A stretch of DNA of 64,000 nt from Eukaryota sp. TZLM1-RC. Lineage: Eukaryota; Metamonada: BaSk clade. Shown in pieces: positions 10,710 to 22,268 of the stretch. The position numbers and the translations under genes are program-made. Under the pieces are notes generated by a model, which did no database searches, had not been told where the DNA came from, and saw only the letters and a program-made list of their open reading frames with translations. Each line of letters starts with the position of its first letter. Within the stretch, counting starts at the first letter, position 1. The stretch covers positions 868,001-932,000 of the forward strand of contig JAUPSS010000002.1 of NCBI GenBank assembly GCA_040285825.1. Direction: 5' to 3'.

Positions 10710-11055
10710 GGTATCTTCATCCCTAATAGTTCAGTGTTTCTCAGTTCTTTCAACCTCAATCTCACCTCTCTTTCCATTCTCATTGTGCAAGTCGATTTTT
10801 TACCTTGATATCTCGCACAATCACCTCTTTCGAATTTCGAACGTTAAGGTCTGGAATAATCCTGGAAAAAACAGCACAAGAGACTCATACTCTCCACCTT
10901 CACCGGCAACATTGGCACGCATCTTCTTCAAGTGAAGAAGATGCGGTAGAACGTCAGAAAGTACCTTCAGAAATGAAAAAATTAAAAAGATAGACACCCT
11001 CTTTCAAATCTAGTCACGTTTTACTATTCTGTCTGATTTGTCTTACAATTTAATT
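10710..11055. other. No supportable gene; possible 5' leader of the next retrotransposon
   Basis: Short overlapping frames (10672-10935, 10805-10993) have no recognisable motif. A low-complexity tail rich in Ser, Glu and Lys (SSSSEEDAVERQKVPSEMKK) ends at 10993. This could be the 5' part of the RLE copy that follows, but no second copy is present to test it. Confidence 0.3.
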
Positions 11056-11123
11056 TAATTACTAATGACAAAATCTAATGACTATGGCCGACATGGCCTT
11101 AGTTGAGCTGATATGTCTTCGTA

Positions 11124-13945
11124 ATGGATTCCATAGCAATGCATACAAAACTTGAATTGTGTTTGAGTCTAGAGACAAACTTCAGCTCGCCGTTCTTACG
11201 TGTAGCTCACGCCACAGTAGCAAAAAAATGGTTGTTATATCGTGACCAAATAGATGGTCCGTTAAGTGTGTGGACTATAGTTGTAATTCCGAGTTACAAA
11301 GTACATCTATTAGACCAGGAGGACATTCACAATCTGCTAAAATCGCCGATTGTCCAGTCAATAATTTTGAAATAAATACTTTACACCTCATACATGTTTT
11401 GGAGCAAACGAAGAATAAATTGCAAATATGGTCAGTATTCAAACAAAAGTCAGTTTTAACTCGTGGAGTTAAAGCACCTAACAATGAAAATACAATAGAT
11501 AAACTAAAAATACTTCATCCTTATGAAGACCCTATAATGGATCAAAATTTTTACGGAACTTACTGGGAAAATTATCCATTGATGCCATCAGAAGTTTTTT
11601 CGGTGATAAAAAAGAGACCACGCGGTAAGTCTGCCGGACTTTCAGGTATTACTATTGATCATGTAAAAGCCGCAATTATTTCTTCAGAGGATTGTCTTGG
11701 TTTATTAACCGAATTTTTCAACAAAATATTGACTGGACAACTCAAATATCCAGATGAATCAAGAAGTTCTCGTTTGACTGCACTTGTCAAAAATTCAAAA
11801 ATGGATGTTCGTCCTATTACAGTCTCTGAGAACTTACAAAATATTTTTCTGCCTGTTGCTAAAGCAGGTTCAATGAGAAAGCAAAAAAATTGTATTACCC
11901 TTTCAATATGGTATTAATACCACAGATGGAGTCTCTTCAGCGATATTTGCTACTGATGTTTTATTTCGCCAAAATGAATCCAATGTTTGTATGTCATTGG
12001 ATTTTAGTAATGCTTTCAATTCACTAAGTCGTCGCAGTATCCATGGTGCTCTATTGCAATGTATGCCGGAAGTAATGCCGTATTTTCAATCAACATATTG
12101 CACATATTCTAATTTACATTTTGGTAATAGCATTTTGAGTTCATCAAGTGGTTTAAAGCAAGGAGATCCGTTAGGACCTCTTTTGTTTTGTTTGGCCATT
12201 CATCCTATTTTACTGCAAATTCAAGAGATGTTTCCTTCCATAAAAATGATTGCATATATGGATGATGTTGTGCTTATTGATGATTTAAATATTGTGAAAC
12301 AAGCAACTGTATGTTTTAAAGAATTATTTACCAAAATTGGTCTCCGACTTAATTTACTAAAATGTGTTTTGTTATCGAATTCTCCAGTTTCCACAATAGT
12401 TGATGGTATTGAAATTCAAGCCAAATTATATGCAATTGATGCTATTCGTCATTTGGGTTCGTTTTTACGAAATAATAGTGAAACTACCAAAAAATTGTTT
12501 GAAAAGTTGAACTCAATTTCTGACAAAATTGACCGAATGATGAATTTAGATATAAAAAAACACATCAGATTTACCATTATAAGACTGTGTTTTAGTTCCA
12601 ATTTTAATCATATATTTCGATCTACAAATCCTCTCATCACTAGACCGTTGGCTCAGAAGTTTAATGAATTACGTGCAAAAGTTCTGTCTCAATTATTGGG
12701 ATGTAAAATGTTTCAAATTCCAGATCATGCTTACCTTAGTCCACAATATGGCGGTTTAGGGTGGACGAAGGCTTCTATTCTTACCTCGTGTGCTTTTGTT
12801 GGTGGATGCAGAAATGCAATCTTTGAGTTTTCCGAAGTATTTGCCGATTGGGGAGATTAACTAACGACAACACAAAGTTCCACTGTTTTTGCATTGAACG
12901 AAGAAATTTCAAAAATTGATGTAGATAAATGGGGTCGATGTTTTCCCCAATAATTCAATGGCAATATTCCAGAAAAAAATGTTTTAAATTTGAAGTACAC
13001 TCTTCGAACATTACAGAAACGATTGACTGGAATGTATGAAAAAGATCTTTATAATGATATATGCAGCTCGGCTGTTTTAAATCAAGATCTTCACTCATTG
13101 TTATTGGAAAAGGGTGTTTGTGAAAACAAGTCATCAGATTCTTCACTTTTTGTAACCATTGTACCACGAAGATTTGGATTGTGTGCCACTAATGAAGCAT
13201 TTGTAACAAAAATGAGATTATATTTGAGAATCCCCATTAATCAATTATTTTCAAAGGAAAAATGTATTTGTTCAAATTCACCTCAACTCACTTTGCGCCA
13301 TGCTCTGAATTGCTCTAAATTGATAACTTATCGTTCTTCATTACATGATACTGTTAGAGACACTGTTTTCAATATGGCACAAACTGCAAGAATATCGTGT
13401 ATCAAAGAGCCCCTGCTGAAGGAAACACTTTCTCGGAATAATTTTGGTTCTGATGATAGAGGTGATGTATACTGTGATTGGATTGATAATTCTGAAGCTA
13501 TTGTTGACTTTGTCTCATGTAATGTTGCAAATGATACTTTGGTTCACAGAAGAAAACTTAATCCTGTGGCTGCTCTGGATTTTAAAGCAAAAGAGAAACA
13601 TAGAAAATATGATAAAGATATTGAAAAGGCTGATGTCGATAGAAATACACAGCTGGTTTTTATTGCTTTCCCATTTTCGACAAATGGAAGATTATCAGTT
13701 GAAGCAGAAACTTTTTTGAATGACTTCCAAAAAATGGTGCAAGAAAAAACAATGAAAAGATTGGATATTTTTTTATGGCGTTCACGGATTCAATTTGCCA
13801 TTATTAATAGATTACCACGGTTTTTCAATCGAATAAGAGAAGCTTTAGTTAGACAACAAGCAGTTTAAGATTTTGTAGAGAAAATCTTGGTTCAATGATA
13901 GTCGTCCCATTAGTTATGAGTCATTGTAATTAAGTGTGCAAATTC
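11124..13945 (+). mobile_element. RLE-type non-LTR retrotransposon, family B, most complete copy (broken)
   Basis: This copy has the fullest domain set. RT: 'RPRGKSAGLSGITIDHVKAA' near 11620, 'RPITVSENLQ' near 11811, 'LDFSNAFNSLSRRSIHG' from 11998, 'KQGDPLGPLLF' near 12160 and catalytic 'YMDDVVLI' near 12256. It is followed by a thumb-like region, a zinc knuckle ('CICSNSPQLTLRHALNC') near 13263, and an endonuclease-like block ('RGDVYCDW', 'AIVDFVSCNV', 'FKAKEKHRKY') ending at 13868. R2-like elements combine RT, knuckle and restriction-like endonuclease in this order. Breaks: frame changes near 11330 and 11870, and stops at 12858-12860 and near 12950. The 3' end shares the sequence AATTAAGTGTGCAAATTCAA with other family B copies. 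Confidence 0.82.
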
Positions 13946-13960
13946 AATGAATAATACAAA

Positions 13961-14420
13961 CAAAAGTCGAAAACCATTTTTATTAACGTAGTGATAAAAC
14001 AAAATGTTAAACAGAGGATTGTGGATGTTGAAGAAAACTATGTCACAGTTTGGCGAGCAAGACAAATAGGCAATGATTGAACCTTTACATCAAACGAAGG
14101 TTTGTCGTAACTACATTAACTTCCCTTCTGGCAATCAACAACACAAGTTTGTTCAATACTCTACATCTCCACATACACTTTCCACTTCCCACATTGGTCA
14201 TCTTCCTACCGCATCACCTTTACATCACCGCTGCAACTTTGGATCTTCACAAGTACACTGGTATTGGTATATCAAAGTTCTAATATCAACAAATATAATA
14301 AATAATATCAATAAATATTCCAGTTAAAAAAGTTCTAATTTTTCTGAAAAAATTTCAGAAGTGAAATCCACAGCCAGATATCAAAATTGCATATTTTGCA
14401 AATAATTCCCCACCTTCAAA
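13961..14420. other. Intergenic, upstream of the ARF-like gene
   Basis: No motif is recognisable. Two overlapping short frames (14073-14327 and 14077-14283) look like chance frames. The last 100 bases form the presumed promoter and 5' leader of the ARF-like gene, ending CCCCACCTTCAAA before its ATG. Confidence 0.4.
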
Positions 14421-14984
14421 ATGGGCATTGTCTTCTCTAAAGTGTTCTCACGCCTCTTCTCCAAGGAACAACTTCAGTTCCTCATGGTTGGTCTTGATGC
14501 TGCTGGTAAATCCACTGTTCTGTTTCGACTTCGTGACAATGAGACTTATGATACTCTTCCCACAATAGGGTTTAACGTTGAAGACATTCGTTTCCGAAAC
14601 CTTACTTTCACATTGTATGATGTGGGTGGCCAGGATAAAATAAGACCTCTTTGGCGACATTACTTTGCTCGTACTGAAGCTGTCATTTTTGTTGTTGATT
14701 CTTCTGATGAAGCCAGACTTCCCGACGCCAAAGCTGAACTTCACCGCATGATGGAGGAGTCTGCTCTCTCAGATGTTACCTTACTAGTTCTTGCCAATAA
14801 GCAGGATCTTCCTAGTGCTCTTGGAGTGGACGAAATCTCCTCTAAGCTGGGACTAGATGATTTGCGTGGACATTCATGGCATATTTGTGGAACATGTGCT
14901 ACTAAGGGTGAAGGACTTACAGATGCTTTTGAATGGCTTGTCACACAGATAGAACAAAAGCAGCAAGAACGGAGGAGGCGTTAG
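14421..14984 (+). CDS. ARF-family small GTPase (ARF/ARL)
   Basis: An intact 187-residue GTPase of the ARF/ARL family, which cycles between GDP and GTP states to recruit coats and effectors to membranes. The motifs are canonical: P-loop GLDAAGKST (24-32), switch I PTIGFN (47-52) with Thr48, switch II DVGGQDK (67-73), NKQD (126-129) and a CAT base-recognition motif in 'GTCATKGEG'. Gly2 is available for N-myristoylation. The N-terminal amphipathic stretch is Phe-rich (IVFSKVFSRLFSK). Length matches ARF1 (about 181) with a short basic tail (QKQQERRRR). It is closer to ARF than to distant ARLs, but I would not name the paralogue. It lies about 220 bp upstream of the leucyl-tRNA synthetase on the same strand. 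Confidence 0.95.
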   Translation: MGIVFSKVFSRLFSKEQLQFLMVGLDAAGKSTVLFRLRDNETYDTLPTIGFNVEDIRFRNLTFTLYDVGGQDKIRPLWRHYFARTEAVIFVVDSSDEARLPDAKAELHRMMEESALSDVTLLVLANKQDLPSALGVDEISSKLGLDDLRGHSWHICGTCATKGEGLTDAFEWLVTQIEQKQQERRRR

Positions 14985-15201
14985 CAGTTGTAAATGTAAT
15001 AAATGACTTTAATTAAGTTATATTGTTTTTAATTTTATTATGTTGTGTTATTTGTTGACAATCAACAATTGTATATGTAATATTGGATGGAAAAAGAAAT
15101 TGAATGTAGAAAACAGAGTTCTTCGAAGAGAGAACGCTGATTTATAATTTAATCACAACTCAAAAATGAGAGAACTAATTACACTTTTACATTTTTCTTA
15201 G

Positions 15202-18200
15202 ATGGCACTTGATCAATTCAAAGGAGGCAAACGCCGTGATCAGTTACTTGACATACAACGATCTATCCAACAACAATGGGATGACGCTCATCTATATGAA
15301 GTGGAAGCCCCCTCATCTCCTTCTGAACAAGAAAAGTACCTTGTTACTTTCCCATATCGTATGTATTTACCTATACTCTTTCCATAGCCTATATGAATGG
15401 AAGACTGCACATCGGTCATGCTTTCTCGCTCTCAAAAGCTGAATTTGCTGCTCGATATCAACGTATGCTTGGTAAACGTGTTCTATTCCCTTTCGGATTT
15501 CATGTGACCGGAATGCCTATTAAAGCATGTGCTGACAAGCTTCGTTACGAGATGGAAACCTTTGGCTATCCACCTCAATTCCCAACCGATGAAGAGGAGG
15601 CCCCTCAACAGTCAGTTGCTGATGATAAGGTCGACCCTACCAAGTTCAAGGCACAAAAGGGAAAACTAGCCCGCAAGTCTAGTGGTCAAAAGTACCAATG
15701 GGAAATCATGTCCTCTCTTGGTTTATCTGATGAAGAAATCAAGCAGTTTGCCGATCCAGTCCATTGGTGCCATTATTTCCCCCCTATTGGTATTGAGGAC
15801 TGTAAGGGCTTTGGGCTTTCTGTGGATTGGAGAAGAAGCTTCATTACAACCGATATCAACCCTTACTATGACTCCTTCATTCGTTGGCAGTTCAAGGTTT
15901 TACGTGGGTTGGGCAAGGTCAAGTTTGGTAAGAGATACACCATCTTTTCCCCCAAAGACCAACAGCCATGTGCTGACCATGATCGTTCTGCTGGTGAAGG
16001 CGTGGTTCCTCAAGAGTATACCGTTATCCTTTTAGAATTAGATTCCCTTCCCAAGTCCCTTTCTCACTTGGAAAGTCGTAAAGTTAGTCTTGCTGCCGCC
16101 ACCCTCCGTCCCGAGACTATGTTTGGTCAAACTAACTGTTGGGTACTACCAGGCGCGGAATATGGGGCTTTTGAATTAAGCAAGGATGGCCCGGTCTTGG
16201 TAATGTCAGAGAGAGCAGCTAAGAATATGGCTTATCAAGGTCTTTCTCCTGAATTTGGCAAGATTTCTAGAGTGGGGACTGTTAATGGTGATGATTTGCT
16301 CGGTCTAGCTGCACATGCCCCTCTGAGTGCTGTTAACCCTATCTATTGTTTGCCCATGATGACAATCTCCATGACTAAGGGCACAGGTATAGTCACTTCT
16401 GTTCCCTCTGATTCTCCTGATGATTTAATGGCTTTGAGAGATTTGCAAAACAAAGCTGCATTCAGAGACAAGTATGGAATCACTGAAGAAATGGTCAGTA
16501 GAGAGTTGGTGCCAATCATTGAAGTGCCTGAACTCGGAACTCTTGCTGCCCAAACAGTCTGTGATAAAATGAAGATCAAAAGTCAAAACGACAAGGAAAA
16601 ACTTAAACTCGCAAAAGAAGAAGTTTATACTAGAGGTTTTTACTCAGGAACAATGGTTGTTGAAGCTGAAGGACTCTGTCTGTCTGGAGTTAAGGTATCC
16701 GAAGCCAAGATTATTGTTAAGGAATTTTTAATCTCTTCCAAACAAGCTCTTCATTACTCAGAACCTGAATCCCTTGTCATTTCCCGTTCTGGTGAAGAAT
16801 GTGTTGTCTCCCTCACTGATCAATGGTACATGGACTATGGTGAAGAAGAGTGGAAGCAGGAAACACTTGCTTGTCTTAAGAAGATGAATTGCTTCAATGA
16901 TGAAACTGCTGTTCGAATGGAAGCCGCTCTTAATTGGTTGTCTCAATGGGCATGTTCTAGAACATTTGGTTTGGGATCAAGGCTTCCCTGGGATGAACAG
17001 TATCTAATTGAGTCTTTGTCTGATTCTACAATCTACATGGCTTATTACACCATTGCTCATCTCCTTCACCAAGGTTCTCTGGATGGTAGTACTCCAGGTA
17101 TTGTCTCTCCTGAAGAATTAGATGACCATGTTTGGGATTATGTTTTGCTCGGAAGGCCTTATAATCAGTGCTGTAAGGTAGATGAAGAAAGATTAAAAGC
17201 ATTGAGGAAGGAATTTTCTTATTTTTACCCAGTGGATTTGCGTGTTTCTGGTAAAGATTTGATCACCAATCACTTGACAATGTGGTTGTACAATCATACA
17301 GCTATTTTTGAGCAGGAGCATCACCCAACAGGAGTTCGAGCTAATGGCTTTTTGGTACTAAACAATGAAAAAATGTCTAAACAAACTGGAAACTTTATTA
17401 CCCTTCGTGAAGCTGTCGAAGAATTTACTTCTGATGCCACCAGATTCGCTCTTGCAGATGCTGGTGACACTATGGAAGATGCAAACTTTGTCACAGATAC
17501 TGCTAATGCTGCTATCCTTAAGCTTACCACTTTTCTTTCATTTATTGATGGAATTTCGAATTTGAAAGAGCTGAAGGACTCTAGTGTCTATCAAAGCCAT
17601 TCATCGGCAACCGATTTTGTTTCATTTGCTCATTATGCATTCAATTCAGCTATTGATAAGGCCATTGCCCTTACCAAGGAACATTATGAGTCTATGAACT
17701 ACAGACTCGCTCTCAAAACTGGTTTCCATGACCTCCACCAAGCCCGTGACGTTTACCGTCTTCGTTTGGGAGATGCAATGGATCCCTCCCTTCTGGTTAG
17801 GTTCATTAAAGTTCAGACCCTTTTAATTGCTCCCATCTGCCCCCACACTTGTGAGTACATTTGGAAGGAAAAGCTTGGTTATAAGGACTCTGTCGTGTTT
17901 GCCCCTTTCCCAGAGATATCTGGAATCGATTGGGGCATTGGCGTTAAGCAATCTGAATTGGTTGAAGGTCTTGTAGTTGGTATCCGTAGAAATCTAGATA
18001 AAGCCAATCGTAAAAAGCCCAAGAGCGTCACTAGGGTTAAGATATTTTGTGGCGAAACTTATCCAGAACATTTCATCAAGGTTCTGGAGTTTACTCGCAA
18101 TAAGGATATGGCTGTTGGCTCTCCGGAATTGGTAAAGGTAGTCAAGCAAGATCCTTCCCTCAAGAAAAATATGAAAACCATCATGCCTTTCTTGACATCT

Positions 18201-18425
18201 CTGAAGGAAGCTGGTCACTCTTCTATTGAGACTGTTGATCTTACTTCTCCATTTAAAGAATCTACTGTTTTGTCTTGGTGTAGAGACTATATCTTGAGCA
18301 ATGTTGAATCTCTGGAAGATTTTGAAGTTTCAACTGAAGATCCTAGTGAGCTTTCTGGTGAAGAGAAGAAGATTAGAGAAGTTGCATTACCAGGTTCTCC
18401 TGCCATTTACCTTGTTCGTAGTTAG
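15202..18425 (+). CDS. LARS1: Leucyl-tRNA synthetase, cytosolic, with one 29-nt intron
   Basis: Class Ia aminoacyl-tRNA synthetase that charges tRNA-Leu. Joining 15202-15358 to 15388-18425 gives 1064 codons, the size of eukaryotic cytosolic LeuRS. The intron interrupts the conserved 'FPYPYMNGRLHIGH' block: splicing restores the second PY pair, and the HIGH signature is residues 60-63. The second signature, KMSKQ, is at 714-718 in 'NNEKMSKQTGNF'. Between them is the CP1 editing insertion ('TLRPETMFGQTNCWV', then 'GTGIVTSVPSDSPDD'), which removes mischarged amino acids. The C-terminus has the anticodon-binding helices and the extra eukaryote/archaea-type domain. Without splicing the first exon would stop after 61 codons. 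The start ATG directly follows a pyrimidine tract ending CTTAG. Confidence 0.96.
15359..15387 (+). other. Spliceosomal mini-intron, 29 nt (LeuRS)
   Basis: The donor is GTATGT and the acceptor is CCATAG. The intron splits a proline codon (C|CC). Removal is required to keep the HIGH-block reading frame, so the intron is defined by protein conservation rather than by signal alone. Confidence 0.93.
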
Positions 18426-21060
18426 TTTTGGTTTTATATTGTGTTTTTTTAAACTAGTCTTTGTTTTTCTTATTCAGTCTTACAAACAGCTTTTTTTTCA
18501 AAAACCTACAGTTATTTAGTGAGCCAGGTTGTTTGGGACAAATTGAAATAATCATTAATATCAAACAGATTCTGGTGTGACCTTTTTTAACAATACATTG
18601 ATTATAAGATTAGTGAAAAGTGATTACCTGCCAGAATGCTTCACCAACAGTCGAGATTGGGGTGACTAGTGCAAAATTTAATAAATAAGCTCAATTATCT
18701 CACTGCTTGTCAGACGCGCCCCCTGGACCAAGGATGCTTCAGGATTATATGGATTCACTGTGAAGTGAAACCATCCAGGAGCAGGCCAGGGCTCAGCCCT
18801 ACAGCTAACTATTTTCCAGCCATCCTGAGATTCCACCTTACAGGGTGAGTAACAATCTATTTCTCCAGGAAGTTATCCGCAACAAATACAGGTGATGACT
18901 TCTTGTTCAACCAAAGGTAGCAAGGCGACTGCCTCTCATGAACATTTCTATCATTTGGTTGAAAATAGGCTATTGTGTGAGATTGTCTCTTCCTACTCTT
19001 TGGCTGGGAAGGATCAATTTATCCAAGTAGTCCCTTATGAAGATTTTGTAAATTTGTTTTCTATCAATAATTTATTGATTTTTTGATTAATAAGCAGAAT
19101 TTTATACATTTTTCAAAAAACACGATATGAATTTGCTGATCGTGTCTGGGACACGGACTCGGGACTTTCTTCTGTTTCTACCCACAACGTATTCATAGAA
19201 TTAAGCATCTCATATTAGGTTTATTTTGAAGAGATTCATCACATACCTGCTATATTCTTTTCTATTATTTTATTCATATTCCTATATTTCAAAACAGTCA
19301 ATAGGTTTTCGCTAATTACCATAACTTTTGGAAACTCTTCGTCTTAATGGCGAACAACATTAAAACAAATTAATTCAATGTTGTTTGAAACAATTTGGCA
19401 CCAATATGAATCAAATTCTGACGTGCAATCCTTACAATCCTCATATAATATCTGGTTTCAATATTATAAACCTTGGAATCCCACTTACTATCAAACGTTC
19501 TAAAAAAGGATTCTTGGAGGATGAAATTGGTGGTCGTCAATGCAATCCTTATTGTAATTCACAATGATTAAGGTGATATATGAAGCAGTAATTAGTTTCC
19601 AGGATTCTATTATTGGATTGCAATTCATTTGTGGGTATTTTTTACACATATTCGAATTATATTCCGACGCTATTTTACCAGAAAATGAGTCAGAATTATT
19701 TTTGAAGAGTTTTCTTGTGGTTATATCACAAGGGGAAAACAAGGGTCTTATTGATCACCAAAAAACAGTATACTAATTCTTCAATGCGTTCCAACAATGG
19801 AATTCTATCATCAACAATTTAAGGTCACACTTGTCCTTAAAACTTCTCAAAGAACAATAGCCAATATTTTGTATTACACAGTTGACAAACTGATTGTCAA
19901 TGTCAAAAATGATCTTCAAGAGCATTACTTTTACTAGTGATATAATTTTGTTGATGAATTTTATGTTGTTACGCAAGAAACTTTAAGCTGAAAATAACAG
20001 AACAAAATTTTTCTACATCATTTATCAGTATGGTAAAAAACACTGATTCTAAAAGCATATTGGGATATTGATGGAGAAACATCGTCTCTGAGGAAACAAC
20101 TACCCTTTTTCAGTTCTCTTTTCATTAACAGTCATTTGCATAAACGTCTTTTCACTAATTCTAAAAGGAAAGATATTTGAAATTTTATATCTGAAGACAA
20201 TGTCTTACATTATCATTCTTTAAAAAGATGATGAGATTGAGGTCTTTCATCCTCTATCACTGAAACAACCTTCCATGCCATCTTATATTAAAATCGACAG
20301 GACATGTCTGCTACACCTGTATTTTGCAATTGAAAGTACATTTACTTGAACAAAATCGGCTGTAATGACGAAAACGACGACTTGTTTTTATTGGACACTA
20401 TATTAAAAATAGACATAAGTAAAGACACGAAACTTTATTCAGGAAATTCAAAGTACATCATGTCTAGCATCGAGAGTGATGTAAAAGTAACAACTTTTGG
20501 AGCAAATTATCCAAACAGTATCGTTGATTTTGGTGATTTTAGCCAAATAGTTATCGCAATTAGAGACTGGCAACCACAAAATGTAATTCAGAGAAACTGC
20601 TAAAGGAAAAGGTTTGAGAATTGTATAAAAATCCGGTTATAAGGCCTTTTGATTGATGAGATTTAAACCAGTTGCTGTTGGTTCATATACCAGAAAGCGA
20701 AAAAAGCAGTTGAAATGTTTCGGATGGCGTAGAAATCCAAGGGCTATTGTTAGTTGTTATATAAAATGTATTTATATAATCCTTTCGAATTTTCTTTGAG
20801 TTTGGCCATCTTTGAGACCAAATGCCCAACCTGGACAATCAACAATTTCCAAACTTTTATATCTACGTAATTCTTGAATTATAATTTTTTGAATTTTATA
20901 CAAAGACTTACCACAAGCATCCTCATAATTATCAGCATTTTCATTCATTACTTCTTATACAAAAACTGTATATAAAATGGTAAAAATTGTAACTGAAATG
21001 ATTTAAAAAATGATGTTTGAAAATCCATCTAGTATTTTGTATCAAAAAGTTGAAGAAAAA
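18426..21060. other. Intergenic/relic region, no supportable gene
   Basis: Low-coding-potential, AT-rich sequence of about 2.6 kb. Short frames (18892-19086, 19385-19567, 19564-19776, 20346-20603) show no family I recognise, and neighbouring frames are dense with stops. An atypically GC-rich segment with self-complementary stretches lies at about 18710-18850. The rest could be old mobile-element debris. Confidence 0.45.
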
Positions 21061-21065
21061 ATATT

Positions 21066-21752
21066 GTGTTTGATAATTGTATTCGTCCTATTGCAGTCTC
21101 TGAGAGCTTACAAAATATTTGTTCTGCGTGTTGCTTAAGCAGGTTCAATGAGAAAGCAAAAAGGATTTTATTACCCTTTCAATATGGAATTAATACCACT
21201 GATGGAGTCTCTTCAACGATATTTGCTACTGATGTATTATTTCGTCAAAATGAATCCAATGTTGGTATGTCATTGGATTTTAGTAATGCATTCAATTCAC
21301 TCAGTCGTCGCAATATCCATGGTGCTCTATTGCAATATATGCCGGAATTAATGCCGTATTTTCAACCAACATATTGCACATATTCTAATTTACATTTTGG
21401 TAATAGCATTTTGAGTTCATCAAGTGGTGTAAAGCAAGGAGATCCATTAGGACCTCTTTTGTTTTGTTTGGCCATTCATCCTATTTTATTGCAAATTCAA
21501 CAGATGTTTCCTTCGCTAAAATGATTGCATATATGGATGATGTTGTTCTTATTGGTGATTTCAATATTGTGAAAAAAGCAACTGTATGTTTTAAAGAATT
21601 ATTTACCAAAATTGGTCTCTGACTTAATTTACTTAAATGTGTTTTGCTATCGAATTCTCCAGTTTCCACAATAGTTGATGGTATTGAAATTCAAACCAAA
21701 TTATATTCAATTGATGCTATTCGTCATTTGGGTTCGTTTTTAGAATACAATG
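21066..21752 (+). pseudogene. RLE family B copy, 5' portion (RT), interrupted by a nested copy
   Basis: Frames read 'RPIAVSESLQNICSACCLSRF', 'SLDFSNAFNSLSRRNIHGA' and 'GVKQGDPLGPLLFCLAIHP', the RT core of family B. A single-base loss near 21520 shifts the frame before the YMDDV motif, and a stop follows near 21622. The copy continues at 22269 after an inserted opposite-strand segment. Confidence 0.8.
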
Positions 21753-22268
21753 TATTTATTGAATTTGCACACTTAATAAAATTAACTCATAACTAATGGG
21801 ACGACTATCATTGAACCAAGATTTCCTCTACAAAATCTTGATCTGCTTGCTGTCTAGCTAAAGCTTCTCTAATTCGATTGAAAAACCGCGGTAATCTATT
21901 AATAATGGCAAATTGAATCCGTGAACGCCATAAAAAAATATCAAATCTTTTCATTGTTTTTTCTTGCACCATTTTTTGGAAGTCATCCAAAAAAAGTTTC
22001 TGCTTCAACTGATAATCTTCCATTTATCGAAAATGGGAAAGCAATAAAAACCAGCTGTGTATTTCTATCGACATTTGCCTCTTCAATATCTTTATCATAT
22101 TTTCTATGTTTCTCTTTTGCTTTAAAATCCAGAGCAGCCACAGGATTAAGTTTTCTTCTGTGAACCAAAGTATCATTTGCAACATTACATGAGACAAAGT
22201 CAACAATAGCTTCAGAATTATCAATCCAATCACAGTATACATCACCTCTATCATCAGAACCAAAGTTT
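21753..22268 (-). mobile_element. Nested 5'-truncated RLE family B copy, inserted in opposite orientation
   Basis: On the minus strand this 516-bp segment carries the endonuclease C-terminus and 3' end of family B ('AALDFKAKEKHRKYDKDIEE', 'RIREALARQQADQDFVEEIL'). It separates two parts of another family B copy. The flanks carry near-matching 17-mers, GTTTTTAGAATACAATG (21736-21752) and GTTTTTAGGAAATAATG (22269-22285), three mismatches, read as a diverged target-site duplication. The insertion is 5'-truncated, as usual for target-primed reverse transcription. Confidence 0.75.

Noticed and set aside
18710-18850. SRP RNA, from GGAGCAGG
   Set aside because: The conserved GGUGACC-like and asymmetric-loop motifs of the SRP S domain are absent around it.
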